Assembly: GCF_021390645.1 (NCBI RefSeq)
Contig: NZ_JAJEJT010000005.1
Location: 434,001-498,000, forward strand
DNA: 64,000 bases
Reading direction: 5' to 3'
Origin: Paraburkholderia flagellata
Lineage (GTDB): Bacteria > Pseudomonadota > Gammaproteobacteria > Burkholderiales > Burkholderiaceae
Both the position numbers and the translations under genes were made by a program. Under the pieces are notes generated by a model. The model was not told the origin of the DNA. It searched no databases and was given only the letters and a program-made list of their open reading frames with translations. Numbering within the stretch: position 1 is the stretch's first letter; every line of letters begins with the position of its first letter. Below, piece after piece: positions 44,961 through 53,596 of this stretch.

Positions 44961-47308
44961 ATTGAGTCACGCAACAGCTCGCGTATGAACATCGGCGACA
45001 GCGGGTGCCGGTCGGCGACCACGCCGAATGGCGACATCGCATCATTGAGTGCATTCGTGACGGCGCCGATCGCGCCCATGACGCCGCCTTCAGCCATGCC
45101 CTTGATTCCGGCTGCGGTCGAGCGGCTCGGTGTATGCATCGCGATGATTTCGATATCGGGCAACTCGGCCGAGGTCGCAATCAGATATTCCGCAAGCGAT
45201 CCGGTGGTGTTCTGCCCGGCTTCGTCGTAAATCACCTGCTCGAACAATGCACCCGACAGGCCCATCGCGATCGCGCCGTGTTGCTGGCCCTCCACCACTG
45301 TCGGGTTCAGCAACGTCCCGCAATCTTCAGCGACCACATAACGCACGAGGGTCAACGCACCGGTCGCAATGTCGAGCTCGACTTCGCACGCATGCGCAGA
45401 GTTGGAGTACGTCATCGCCGGCGGGTCGTACGTCAGATGAAACTCGAGGCCTGGCGTCAATCCGTCGGGCAATGAGGTCGGGTCCAGATAGGCCTGGCGC
45501 GCGATGTCGGCCAATGTCACGCCTGTTTCCAGCCAGTTCTCGCCGCACCGGCGTTCGACGCAGCCGTCCACGAGCCGAAGCGCATCAACGGGTTCGCCGA
45601 GCCGGGCAGCTGCGATTGCGAGGACTTTGCGCCGAGCCTGCTGCGCGCAAAGGAACAACGCCCCGCCGCCGGCCGTCGCGCTGCGCGCTCCGCGGCTTCC
45701 CATGCCGTATGGCGCAACGTCCGTGTGTCCCATATGGATCATCACGCGCGAGGGGTCGACGCCGAGACCCTCGGCAACCGCGTTCGCCATCGCGCTTTCG
45801 TAGCCCTGTCCGGTCGGCCCCAGCCCGAGTGACGCGTTGACGACTCCAGTCGGCTCAATCCGTATCCAGCTGGCTTCGTGTCCCGACCCGGGTATGCCGG
45901 CCGCCTTGTAGAACTTCGAGCCGTAGGTCGTCGGTTCGACGACATTGCACAGGCCAAGCCCCAAATGGCGCCCTTTGGCGCGCGCTTCGCGCTGCCGTGC
46001 GCGAAAGCCCTCGTAGCCGATGGCACGCACGAGCGCCTCGAAAGTTTCGGTGGGCGTGATGTCGGACAGCAGTTCTCCCGTCGGTGTCCGCCAGGGCAGC
46101 TCCTGCGGCTTGATGAGGTTGCGGCGCCGCACCTCGACGGGGTCGAGGCACAGCGTTCGCGCTATTGCCTCGATCGTCCCGTCCATCACCCAACTCGTGA
46201 TCGACATCGGCGCGCGCATCGGAGCGTTGCCGCATTTGTGGCTGAGCACGACCTTGACGTCGAACGCGTAGTGCTCAAGCCGGTATGGGCCGCTCAATAT
46301 CATTGCGACCACGCGCGCAAGATAATTCGCGGGGAAGAAGCAATACGCCCCGAAGTCCTCGCGCATTTCGAGCGTCAACGACAGCAAGGTTCCTCGCTCG
46401 TCGACGGCTGCCCGCGTGCGGCAAAAGTCCTCGCGCGAATTCGCGGCCGCACTCAGGTTCTCGAGCCGGTCCTCTCGCCAACGCACAGGCCGGCCAAGAT
46501 GGCGAGCCAGCGCGGCCACGACGAGTTCCTCGCGATACAGGGCGATCTTCTGTCCAAATGCGCCGCCCACGTCCGGTGAGATCACTGTGACCTGGGATTC
46601 GTCGAGCGCGAGACGCGCAGCCAGTTGCGTACGCAACGGATGGGGTACCTGCGAGCCGATATGGAACGTCAGATGTTCGCGGCCCCGGTCCCAGACCGCA
46701 GCGCAACCCCGCGTCTCGATTGGCACGTGAGTCTGGCGCGCCTGTGAGAAGGTCGCCTCGACGACGCGGTAGGCGGTGCGCTCGGCCTCACCCGGATCGC
46801 CATGCGCAAAGGTCTGGTGCGAAATCAGATTGCCGGGAACCATCGGGTCTACCTGAGGCGCATCCGCTTCCAGCGCCCGCCACATGTCGGACACGGCCGG
46901 CAGCGGGTCGAACTCCACGTAGACCTTTTCCGCCGCATCCTCGGCCGCATAACGATCCATCGCTACGACGCACGCTACGGGATCGCCGTGGAAGCGCACC
47001 ACCTCGGTCGGGAGTGCGTCTACCTCGACAGGAAGCAAGCCCTCGATCGGCGGCGCCATGCGCAAAGGCCGTGTCCATTGCACGAGATCGCTGCCGGTGA
47101 CAACTGCGATTACGCCCGGCATCGCAAGCGCTTCGCTCGTATCGATTGACGCGATGCGTGCATGCGCGTGGGGCGAGCGGACAAAGCAGGCGTGCAGCGC
47201 GCCGGGAATGTCGATGTCGTCGACATAGCGGCCGAGGCCGGTCAACAGTCGATAGTCCTCGGTGCGGCGCGCGGGCCGGTTCAGGTAGCGAAATGCACTC
47301 TCAGACAT
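44957..47308 (-). CDS. Molybdenum hydroxylase large (molybdopterin-binding) subunit, xanthine dehydrogenase/CoxL family
   Basis: 783 residues: aldehyde oxidase/xanthine dehydrogenase a/b hammerhead domain (LTGLGRYVDDIDIPGALHAC) then the Mo-binding domain (DVGGAFGQK, AEGGVMGAIGAV with the catalytic glutamate). The active-site loop reads NAPMRAPMSITSW, unlike the CO dehydrogenase form I (AYxCSFR) or form II (AYRGAGR) signatures, so CO oxidation is unlikely; it should hydroxylate an aldehyde or N-heterocycle. The start at 47308 is chosen because GGGAGG lies six bases upstream; it overlaps the small-subunit stop by 8 bp. The substrate is unknown. Confidence 0.88.
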   Translation of the reverse strand: MSESAFRYLNRPARRTEDYRLLTGLGRYVDDIDIPGALHACFVRSPHAHARIASIDTSEALAMPGVIAVVTGSDLVQWTRPLRMAPPIEGLLPVEVDALPTEVVRFHGDPVACVVAMDRYAAEDAAEKVYVEFDPLPAVSDMWRALEADAPQVDPMVPGNLISHQTFAHGDPGEAERTAYRVVEATFSQARQTHVPIETRGCAAVWDRGREHLTFHIGSQVPHPLRTQLAARLALDESQVTVISPDVGGAFGQKIALYREELVVAALARHLGRPVRWREDRLENLSAAANSREDFCRTRAAVDERGTLLSLTLEMREDFGAYCFFPANYLARVVAMILSGPYRLEHYAFDVKVVLSHKCGNAPMRAPMSITSWVMDGTIEAIARTLCLDPVEVRRRNLIKPQELPWRTPTGELLSDITPTETFEALVRAIGYEGFRARQREARAKGRHLGLGLCNVVEPTTYGSKFYKAAGIPGSGHEASWIRIEPTGVVNASLGLGPTGQGYESAMANAVAEGLGVDPSRVMIHMGHTDVAPYGMGSRGARSATAGGGALFLCAQQARRKVLAIAAARLGEPVDALRLVDGCVERRCGENWLETGVTLADIARQAYLDPTSLPDGLTPGLEFHLTYDPPAMTYSNSAHACEVELDIATGALTLVRYVVAEDCGTLLNPTVVEGQQHGAIAMGLSGALFEQVIYDEAGQNTTGSLAEYLIATSAELPDIEIIAMHTPSRSTAAGIKGMAEGGVMGAIGAVTNALNDAMSPFGVVADRHPLSPMFIRELLRDSI

Positions 47309-47789
47309 CGGCGGCCTCCCCACGCAGGCGTTCGGCCGCCAACAGCACCGCGCGCACGATGTTCTGATAGCCGGTGCACCGGCATAGATTGCCGGAGAGC
47401 ACGTCGCGGACCTCGGCTGCGGATGGCTGCGGATTCTCGCGCAGATAGGCGTCGAACGTCATCACGATGCCGGGGGTGCAAAAGCCACACTGCAACGCGT
47501 GCCGCTCGTGGAAGGCCTGCTGAAGCACCGAGAGCCGCGCGCCGGCCGCCATGCCTTCGATCGTTGTGATGCGCGCTTCTTGCGCCTGCACGGCGAACGT
47601 CAGGCACGCTCGCGCAAGCTGTCCGTCGATCTGCACCGTGCATGCGCCGCAGACGCCGTGTTCGCAGCCCACATGCGTGCCGGTCAACCGGCAATCTTCG
47701 CGCAATGCGTCCGAGAGGAGTTTGCGGGATTCGCAATGCACCGCATGCCGCGTGCCGTTGACTTCGAAATGGATCAGCTTCGTTTCCAT
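47301..47789 (-). CDS. Molybdenum hydroxylase small [2Fe-2S] subunit (CoxS family)
   Basis: 162 residues with two [2Fe-2S] clusters: a plant-type cluster (GCEHGVCGACTV plus a later Cys) and the alpha-helical cluster (CGFCTPGIVM ... GNLCRCTGYQNI). These carry electrons from the Mo site to the FAD subunit. The ATG at 47789 (METKLIHFEVNG) gives the family's usual start, 7 bp after the FAD-subunit stop; a start at 47828 would overlap that gene. Confidence 0.9.
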   Translation of the reverse strand: METKLIHFEVNGTRHAVHCESRKLLSDALREDCRLTGTHVGCEHGVCGACTVQIDGQLARACLTFAVQAQEARITTIEGMAAGARLSVLQQAFHERHALQCGFCTPGIVMTFDAYLRENPQPSAAEVRDVLSGNLCRCTGYQNIVRAVLLAAERLRGEAADV

Positions 47790-47796
47790 GGCCGTT

Positions 47797-48681
47797 TCAA
47801 GTGTTATGCGCGGGGCTATGCGCGTCAATTCCGCATGCGCGCGCGAGTGCGCGCGCGGTCAACGCCTCGACAAGATCGCGCCGGTACGCGGCGCTGATCT
47901 GCGGATGGTCGGCAGGCTCGACCGCCGCTGCCGCACGCTTGCCGATACGCGCAACCGTGGCAGCGTCCGCGAGAGCGCCTTCAAAATCGGCCGCCACTTC
48001 GTTGAGCGTGAACGGCACGTCGCTCACGCCACCGATGCCGATGCGCAATGCGCTCAGGCGCCCTGCCTCGACCACTGCTGTCACCGCGCAGGCAGCGATC
48101 GCGAAGTCGCCTTGACGGCGGCTAAATAGCTCGAATCCCTGTTTTTCGCCGGGCCGCGCACACGGGAAGTCAACGGCGGTGACGATCTCGTCCGCATCGA
48201 GCGAGGTAGTCATGGTCGCGAGCAGGAAGTCAGTCGCCTCGATTTCGCGCGTGCCTCCATTCGCGGCCACCTTGATTCGTGCACTCAAGGTGCGTGCGAT
48301 CAACGGCAACTGGGCCGCCGGGTCCGCATTCGCCATGCTCCCGCCGAGCGTGCCCCGCTGGCGGATCGCGAAGTGACCGATCGTGCCTGCGGCTTGCGCA
48401 AGAAGCGGACAAGCGTCTCTCACGAGCCGGTTCGTCGCCAGTTCGTGATGGCGAGTCAGCGCGCCGATCGACAGCGTGTCAGCGGAGCGCGCGATACCGG
48501 TGAGTTCCTCGAGCGCGTTCAGGTCAATGACGTGCGCGGGTTGCGCGAGGCGCATGTTCATCATCGGCACGAGCGACTGCCCCCCGGCGATCACCTTCGC
48601 GTCGAAGCCGTGCTCGGCGAGCAACACCAGCGCTTCGCCGAGCGTGCCCGGCCGATGATAGGAAAAGACAGATGGTTTCAT
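47797..48681 (-). CDS. Molybdenum hydroxylase medium FAD-binding subunit (CoxM family)
   Basis: 294 residues. It has the FAD-binding PCMH fold (KVIAGGQSLVPMMNMRLAQP, ATIGHFAIRQRGTLGGSMANADPAAQ) and the C-terminal CO-dehydrogenase flavoprotein domain (FPCARPGEKQGFELFSRRQG). It passes electrons to a quinone or other acceptor. It is the promoter-proximal gene of the ten-gene minus-strand operon. Two TetR-type operator copies lie 64-77 and 165-196 bp upstream of its start. Confidence 0.9.
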   Translation of the reverse strand: MKPSVFSYHRPGTLGEALVLLAEHGFDAKVIAGGQSLVPMMNMRLAQPAHVIDLNALEELTGIARSADTLSIGALTRHHELATNRLVRDACPLLAQAAGTIGHFAIRQRGTLGGSMANADPAAQLPLIARTLSARIKVAANGGTREIEATDFLLATMTTSLDADEIVTAVDFPCARPGEKQGFELFSRRQGDFAIAACAVTAVVEAGRLSALRIGIGGVSDVPFTLNEVAADFEGALADAATVARIGKRAAAAVEPADHPQISAAYRRDLVEALTARALARACGIDAHSPAHNT

Positions 48682-48744
48682 GAACTCGTTTGCGGCACTT
48701 CAGCCATGCCAGACGGAATCTATTTGTGCCTTTCAGAACGCAAA

Positions 48745-48758
48745 TCGTCAAATGACGA
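48745..48758. promoter_or_regulatory. TetR-type operator copy 1 (TCGTCA-AA-TGACGA)
   Basis: A perfect 6+6 bp inverted repeat with a 2-bp spacer in the promoter region of the molybdenum hydroxylase operon. It is identical in both arms to the sites at 48855-48868 (within the long repeat) and 49868-49881. Confidence 0.65.
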
Positions 48759-48845
48759 CAACATTCCTACGACCTTTCACTCGATTAAATTGGCTGTTTC
48801 GCCGCGTCAATCATTAGCGATGCTTCAGACGAACAATATTCCCAA

Positions 48846-48877
48846 TTGCATAAGTCGTCAACTGACGACTTATGCAA
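48846..48877. promoter_or_regulatory. Long perfect inverted repeat with TetR-type operator core (copy 2)
   Basis: Two perfectly complementary 15-base arms (left arm TTGCATAAGTCGTCA, 48846-48860) flank the central AC; the right arm ends at 48877. The core is the same TCGTCA-N2-TGACGA found at the two other sites. It lies in the 357-bp gap between the TetR gene stop and the first gene of the molybdenum hydroxylase operon. Confidence 0.7.
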
Positions 48878-49038
48878 CGGACAGCTGCACGCGCGGCGGG
48901 ATCGTGGAAACCGCCGAATGTGAGTGCAAAAGGGCGCGCGCTTGCGCACCCTGATGGAGATGTGAAGTTTGTTTAGGGCCGCAGCCAGGCGTGCGGAAGA
49001 ACGGCACTGAATCGCCAGCGCCGTTCGAGCTTCGAGAG

Positions 49039-49827
49039 TCAGGCAGGCGGGAGCGGCGGAAGAAGTGCCGGAACGCTCGCCAGAAACGCGCGCACCGTCA
49101 TTGCGATAACGTCTTCCACCGGCATCGCGTCGTCGTGACCATAGATGCGGCGACGGATCGCAAGGTGCGAAATGGCGCCGTGCAAGATCCAGCCGACCTC
49201 CTTGAGTCCGTCGATAGTTGGCGGGACCGATCGCCCTGCTTCATGAGCGGCCTCTGTCACGACAATCTCGAGTGCATGGGAAATGACTGCGTTCGAGTAT
49301 GCCGGCGCCATGCTCAGGCCAGCCAGTGACGAAAAGAGGAACAGCCGCAACCACCGGCGCGTGAGCAGCGTCTCGTAGTATTCGCGATAGAAAGCGATCA
49401 AACGTGCCTCAATTGGCACGCCCCGATCCTTGAGATTGACGAACCAGATCGCCTTGAACAGGCCGGCTATTTCATGGTTGTAAACTTCTTCGATCAGCGC
49501 TGCCTTGCTCGGAAACAAGCTGTAGAGCAAGCGCTGGGAGACGCCGCATACTTCCGCGATAGCCCTTGTCTGCGCCTCCAACCCGTGCTCGGAGAAGTAG
49601 TCGGCGGCCTTGGCAAGAACGAGCGCCCGGCGCTCGGTGCGCGGCAGGCGCCGCACGATCGTTTGCTTCGGGTGCCTCGCGTGGGTATCGCCCGAAGTTG
49701 CGCGGTCCGCCTGCACATCCTCCTTGTCCTGCATCCCCGCTGCGGGAGCACGCTTGCCTCGCGTAACGCGGTGGCGCGACTCGGCCGCCGGCTGGGCTTT
49801 CGCCGTGCCTTTCATGTTCCCTTTCAT
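49039..49827 (-). CDS. TetR-family transcriptional regulator
   Basis: 262 residues: a basic, low-complexity N-terminal extension of about 60 residues, then the TetR HTH (RRALVLAKAADYFSEHGLEA, QTRAIAEVCGVSQRLLYSLF, PSKAALIEEVY), then a helical ligand domain. The start is 49827 or 49815. It lies upstream of and on the same strand as the molybdenum hydroxylase operon, with one operator copy 41-54 bp before its start (autoregulation) and two before the operon. The ligand is unknown, probably the substrate or an intermediate of that pathway. Confidence 0.9.
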   Translation of the reverse strand: MKGNMKGTAKAQPAAESRHRVTRGKRAPAAGMQDKEDVQADRATSGDTHARHPKQTIVRRLPRTERRALVLAKAADYFSEHGLEAQTRAIAEVCGVSQRLLYSLFPSKAALIEEVYNHEIAGLFKAIWFVNLKDRGVPIEARLIAFYREYYETLLTRRWLRLFLFSSLAGLSMAPAYSNAVISHALEIVVTEAAHEAGRSVPPTIDGLKEVGWILHGAISHLAIRRRIYGHDDAMPVEDVIAMTVRAFLASVPALLPPLPPA

Positions 49828-49867
49828 GCTTCTCTCGCTGGTTTTTCATACTATTATCCAACGAAAG

Positions 49868-49881
49868 TCGTCACTTGACGA
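49868..49881. promoter_or_regulatory. TetR-type operator copy 3 (TCGTCA-CT-TGACGA)
   Basis: A perfect inverted repeat identical in both arms to the copies at 48745 and 48855, placed just upstream of the TetR gene start. Expected site of autoregulation. Confidence 0.65.
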
Positions 49882-49976
49882 TCAGTCGCGGCGAGAATCG
49901 CATGTTGAACCCGCGGAGGGTGCAGTACCGATCGAAAGCATGATTCCTGTCGCAGCGCCCCACAGCGTGGACGGCA

Positions 49977-50105
49977 CTATTGAAGACAAACGCGGTTCAG
50001 TGCCACCGTGCGCCGGTAGACATGCCGGTTGAGCCACGGCACGTACGTATATTCGTCGTAGGCATTGCAGCCAATCACGATCCAGTTGGACAGCACGTTG
50101 CTCAT
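49977..50105 (-). CDS. Small protein of 42 residues with perfect ribosome binding site
   Basis: The frame reads MSNVLSNWIVIGCNAYDEYT, then YVPWLNRHVYRRTVALNRVC, Leu, Gln, stop. AAGGAG sits exactly six bases before the ATG. Composition (Trp, Tyr, Asn; acidic patch then basic tail) looks like a real folded or membrane-peripheral small protein and not a shadow; no larger gene covers it on either strand. Family not recognised. It lies between the TetR gene and the DUF4148 gene. Confidence 0.55.
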   Translation of the reverse strand: MSNVLSNWIVIGCNAYDEYTYVPWLNRHVYRRTVALNRVCLQ

Positions 50106-50376
50106 GGCGGACTCCTTGCACCGGCGTGGATCGGCGGGCGTTCATATCTACGTGAACATGAAACGCATGGCCGTTATTCCAGGTTTGCGCTGCCACTTGC
50201 GCAGAATTATCTGGCATGACCCCGGCATGCCTGGCGTGCTATCCGCTATCGCCCCAGACGAAATTCGATTCATGCTGGAATATTGATCCCCCACGGCCGT
50301 TTGCACGTATGAGAAGCACGGAGGAACGAGCCTTTTCGCTTCTCAACAAGCGCATCTTTTGACTTAGGAGTTCGAA
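50106..50376. other. Intergenic region between the small ORF and the DUF4148 gene
   Basis: Divergent promoter region of about 270 bp. No further gene or repeat recognised. Confidence 0.45.
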
Positions 50377-50730
50377 ATGAATTCACGTATTGCTATCGCA
50401 CTTTCGGTACTCACATTGGCATTTGGGGGTTTTGCCAGCGCCGCTTCTGCGCAGGACCTCACGCGGGCTGAAGTGCACGCGGATCTCGTCCGCGTCGAGC
50501 AAGCCGGCTACAACCCGTCGATCGGCAATGATGCGACCTATCCTGCGGACATTCAGGCGGCCGAGGCCAAAATCGCCGCGCAGGACAATCAGTCTCTGGC
50601 AAACGAAGCCATGGGCGGCACGACAATGAGCGGCATGTCCGCTTCTGGCTCACATTTGCCTGCGCCCAGCGGCACGTCCTCCTCGTGCGTCGGCCCTGCC
50701 AGCTATTGCAATATTTTCTTCGGAAGCTGA
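50377..50730 (+). CDS. DUF4148 domain-containing small exported protein
   Basis: 117 residues: a signal peptide (IALSVLTLAFGGFASAASAQ) followed by the Burkholderia-typical DUF4148 segment (LTRAEVHADLVRVEQAGYNP, ATYPADIQAAEAKIAAQ). The C-terminal part is Ser/Gly-rich with two cysteines (SSCVGPASYCNIFFGS). The function is unknown; such proteins occur in many copies in Burkholderiaceae genomes and are periplasmic. TTAGGAG precedes the ATG with good spacing. Confidence 0.9.
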   Translation: MNSRIAIALSVLTLAFGGFASAASAQDLTRAEVHADLVRVEQAGYNPSIGNDATYPADIQAAEAKIAAQDNQSLANEAMGGTTMSGMSASGSHLPAPSGTSSSCVGPASYCNIFFGS

Positions 50731-51084
50731 CCCGCCTTGGTGCCTGCTTCAAGTGGCCGGGCGCTTCATGCCGCCGCAGCGCGAGCTGCAGGCAAATCGG
50801 GCGTTGGCGCCTGCTGCCGATCGATGCATTGCGCACCGGACAGGCGAACGTGTGCACCAAGGCCGCGCGGCCCCGCTCCCTTCTCTCGAAAGATTGATCA
50901 CTACCGCCATGCGGCGGCGGTTGTCCGCGGCAGCCCACCTCGACATTGACGGACGCGCCTCACGACGCTAGCGGACGATTGCGGCGTGAATGCGGACAGA
51001 GCCTCCAGACCGGCCCGAACATCGCTAACAGATTGTTCGCGTGGCAGTTAAGAGCCCTTCGTCAACTCGTTCAAGGAGAGAGCA
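50731..51084. other. Intergenic region, nothing recognised
   Basis: 354 bp between the DUF4148 and DUF1097 genes. The open frames here have no ribosome sites or recognisable motifs. Confidence 0.5.
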
Positions 51085-51588
51085 ATGAAGCAATCCGAGG
51101 CATACACACTCAGCATCGGCTTCCTCGCCGTGGTCGACACCTGGTTGACCGGCACCGTGCTCCCCGTGCCGGTCTGGGTCACGTTCATCGCATGGGCTTC
51201 GTTCTTCGTGCTGGGCGGCGGCTCGGCGGGCTTCATCAAGAGCATCGCGTCAAACCTCGCCGGCCTGGTCATCAGTGCCCTCACATTGCTCATCATCAAC
51301 GGCACGAGCCAGACGGCACTGGCCATTGCAGTGTGCGTGGGCGTTGGCAGCGCGGCGATGGTGCAGGCGTCGAAAATCAGGCTGCTCGACGTGCTGCCCG
51401 CTATCGTCTGGGGATTCGCCTCGACCGTTGGGACGACCGTCGCCTCAGGCCGCCCGATCACGACGCCCGGACTCGCGAACCCTGCGCTCGTCGCGGCCGC
51501 CGCGCTCGTGACCGGCGCGGTATTCGGCTATGTGTCCGAAATCGCCGGGAGCGCGCTCACCACAAGGCGTGCGGTTGGCGCGAACTGA
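51085..51588 (+). CDS. DUF1097 family integral membrane protein
   Basis: 167 residues with five or so hydrophobic segments (VVDTWLTGTVLPVPVWVTFI, ASFFVLGGGSAGFIKSIASN, LAGLVISALTLLIINGTS, TALAIAVCVGVGSAAMV, ALVAAAALVTGAVFGYVSE). DUF1097 proteins are inner-membrane proteins of unknown role (YcdZ-like). GGAGAG precedes the ATG. Lying 177 bp before the nitrile hydratase activator gene on the same strand, it may be part of, or the transporter for, that operon. Confidence 0.85.
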   Translation: MKQSEAYTLSIGFLAVVDTWLTGTVLPVPVWVTFIAWASFFVLGGGSAGFIKSIASNLAGLVISALTLLIINGTSQTALAIAVCVGVGSAAMVQASKIRLLDVLPAIVWGFASTVGTTVASGRPITTPGLANPALVAAAALVTGAVFGYVSEIAGSALTTRRAVGAN

Positions 51589-51765
51589 GCGACGAGTCGC
51601 GATCTAAACGGCGCAGGCGTGGCCGTCTGGCACCTTTCGAAATAATCCGGACAGCCGAACTGGCGACGCAAGCCGTCGTCGCGACCAAACAGGACGCCAG
51701 CCTCTCAGGCCACGGAAACTTGGCTATTTTCTTGATATATCAGCAAACCCGACACGGAGATTTCC

Positions 51766-52770
51766 ATGCGGATCAGGAAGGTCCCTACGACTGTAATCAC
51801 CGGCTTTCTCGGCGCAGGCAAAACCACCCTCGTCAATCACGTGCTCGACGCCACGCGGCCCATGCCAATCGGCATCGTTGTGAACGAGTTTGGTGAAGTG
51901 GGTATCGACGGCAAGATGATCGTCGCCGAAGAAGAAGCCATTGTGGAGATCAGCAACGGCTGCGTGTGCTGCACTGTGCGCGCCGACCTCGTGACGAGTG
52001 TGCTCGCGCTGCTCGACCGCTTCGGCGACGGGCTGGAACGGCTGCTCGTCGAGACCTCGGGGCTCGCCGACCCGGCGCCCGTCCTGCAGACGTTTCTCGC
52101 CGACCCCGACGTGCGCGAACGCGTCGATCTGGAATCCGTGGTGGTGGTCGTCGACGCGTGTCACGCGCAAGCACAGCTCAGCGACGACATCGCACGCGAG
52201 CAGGTCGTCTTTGCCGATCGCATTGTCGTGAACAAAGCCGATACGGCTACGCCCGAACAGATTGAGTCGCTGCAGGCAACGCTGCGGCAGCTCAATCCGG
52301 CCGCGACGCACGAGTTGGCGACGCACGCCCGGATCGACGTGCCCGTGCTCCTCTCGACGAAGACGTTCTCTGTCGACCATCTGCTCACTCTCGAGCCGGA
52401 CATCCTCGATGACGGCGAGCACGAACACGAACACGATACGAGCATCGAGTCTTTCGGTTTCGTGATTCCCGGCGCACTCGACCCGCTGCGTTTCAACCGC
52501 TGGGCGAACCAGCTTGTGCAGGCGCAAGGCTTATCCTTGCTGCGCATGAAAGGCGTGCTGAACATCGACGGCGAAACGCGCCGTCTCCATTTCCACAGTG
52601 TCCACATGCTGATGGATACGCACTTCGGCAAAGCATGGGCGCGCGACGAAATGCGCGAAAGCCGTTTCGTCGCGATCGGCCGCGGCCTGGATGCGCACGC
52701 GTTGCGCGCCGGTCTGCTGGGTTGTGTCGCCTCGGCATCAGTTGGTACCGCGCCTATGGCAATACCCTGA
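51766..52770 (+). CDS. CobW/P47K-type GTPase, nitrile hydratase activator
   Basis: A 334-residue G3E GTPase. Walker A is TGFLGAGKTTLV, the metal-binding CxCC motif is GCVCCTVRADL, NKAD is the guanine-specificity motif, and a His-rich acidic loop (GEHEHEHDT) could carry the metal. Relatives called P47K are needed for activity of some nitrile hydratases and deliver cobalt or iron. It is followed 52 bp later by the beta-subunit gene, the normal operon context for such an activator. Confidence 0.88.
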   Translation: MRIRKVPTTVITGFLGAGKTTLVNHVLDATRPMPIGIVVNEFGEVGIDGKMIVAEEEAIVEISNGCVCCTVRADLVTSVLALLDRFGDGLERLLVETSGLADPAPVLQTFLADPDVRERVDLESVVVVVDACHAQAQLSDDIAREQVVFADRIVVNKADTATPEQIESLQATLRQLNPAATHELATHARIDVPVLLSTKTFSVDHLLTLEPDILDDGEHEHEHDTSIESFGFVIPGALDPLRFNRWANQLVQAQGLSLLRMKGVLNIDGETRRLHFHSVHMLMDTHFGKAWARDEMRESRFVAIGRGLDAHALRAGLLGCVASASVGTAPMAIP

Positions 52771-52822
52771 GTCTCCCCTTCTCCATAATGGCTCGATCCA
52801 TTTTCAACGATATGGACTCCAA

Positions 52823-53566
52823 ATGAAACTCCAACACCACCTCGGCGGACTCGAAAACCTCGGACCCGTCAACCTGGACACGCGCGTGTTCGCCCAGCCG
52901 TGGGAGCAGCGCATCTTCGGCATCCACACCGCCATGATGGCCGAGAGCGCGCACCTCGACAATGCGCTGCCGGGATATCCCATCAAGACGCTGCCAACCA
53001 CGTTCCGCAGCGACTGGACATGGGCGTCGCTGCGCACCGGTGCAGAGGGCATGCAACCGTTCGAATACTTCAAGTTCCGCTACTACGAGAAATGGCTTGG
53101 CGGCATTGCACAGTTTTTCATCGACGCGGGCTACCTCACTGCACAGGAGCTGGCCGACAAGACCGCGCTCTACCGCAGCCAGCCTGACTCCCCGCTGCCC
53201 CATCGGCCCAACACGGCGCTCGACGCGCAGATCGACGCATACCTTCAGCAAGGCGATTCGCCTCGGCACGCTAGCGGGAAGGCAGCGCGCTTCAAGGTGG
53301 GCCAGCGCGTGCGCGTTGCGGACCCCGAAGCCGTCGATCACACGCGTCTGCCGGGTTATCTGCGCAATAAGACGGGCACTGTAGAGCGCGTTTATCCGGA
53401 CACCTACGCATATTTCGTTTCGACCGGCGTGGACGGCATCGGCGAACCCATGCCGGTCTATCGCATTGCCTTCGAGGCAGTGGACATCTGGGGCACCGGC
53501 AAGAGCGAGGCCAACACGACGATTTACGCCGATCTGTTCGAAGCCTACGTGGCAGCGGTTGCCTGA
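52823..53566 (+). CDS. nthB: Nitrile hydratase subunit beta
   Basis: 247 residues with the N-terminal beta-subunit segment (HHLGGLENLGPVN, FAQPWEQRIFGIHTAM, ALPGYPIKTLPTTFRSDWTW) and the C-terminal SH3-like domain (FKVGQRVRV, HTRLPGYLRNKTGTVERVYP). With the alpha subunit it hydrates nitriles to amides. The start at 52823 is set by family alignment and GGA upstream; the longer frame is not protein-like. Beta precedes alpha here, the reverse of the iron-type operons of Rhodococcus but seen in other cobalt types. Confidence 0.93.
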   Translation: MKLQHHLGGLENLGPVNLDTRVFAQPWEQRIFGIHTAMMAESAHLDNALPGYPIKTLPTTFRSDWTWASLRTGAEGMQPFEYFKFRYYEKWLGGIAQFFIDAGYLTAQELADKTALYRSQPDSPLPHRPNTALDAQIDAYLQQGDSPRHASGKAARFKVGQRVRVADPEAVDHTRLPGYLRNKTGTVERVYPDTYAYFVSTGVDGIGEPMPVYRIAFEAVDIWGTGKSEANTTIYADLFEAYVAAVA

Positions 53567-53596
53567 TTCCGCGCACAACCGACAATGGAGAGAAAC

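Noticed and set aside
44957..48681. Carbon monoxide dehydrogenase (coxMSL) operon
   Set aside because: The three-subunit architecture and CoxG fit, but the large-subunit active-site loop has neither the form I (AYxCSFR) nor the form II (AYRGAGR) signature, and coxDEF genes are absent. A general molybdenum hydroxylase is the supported call.
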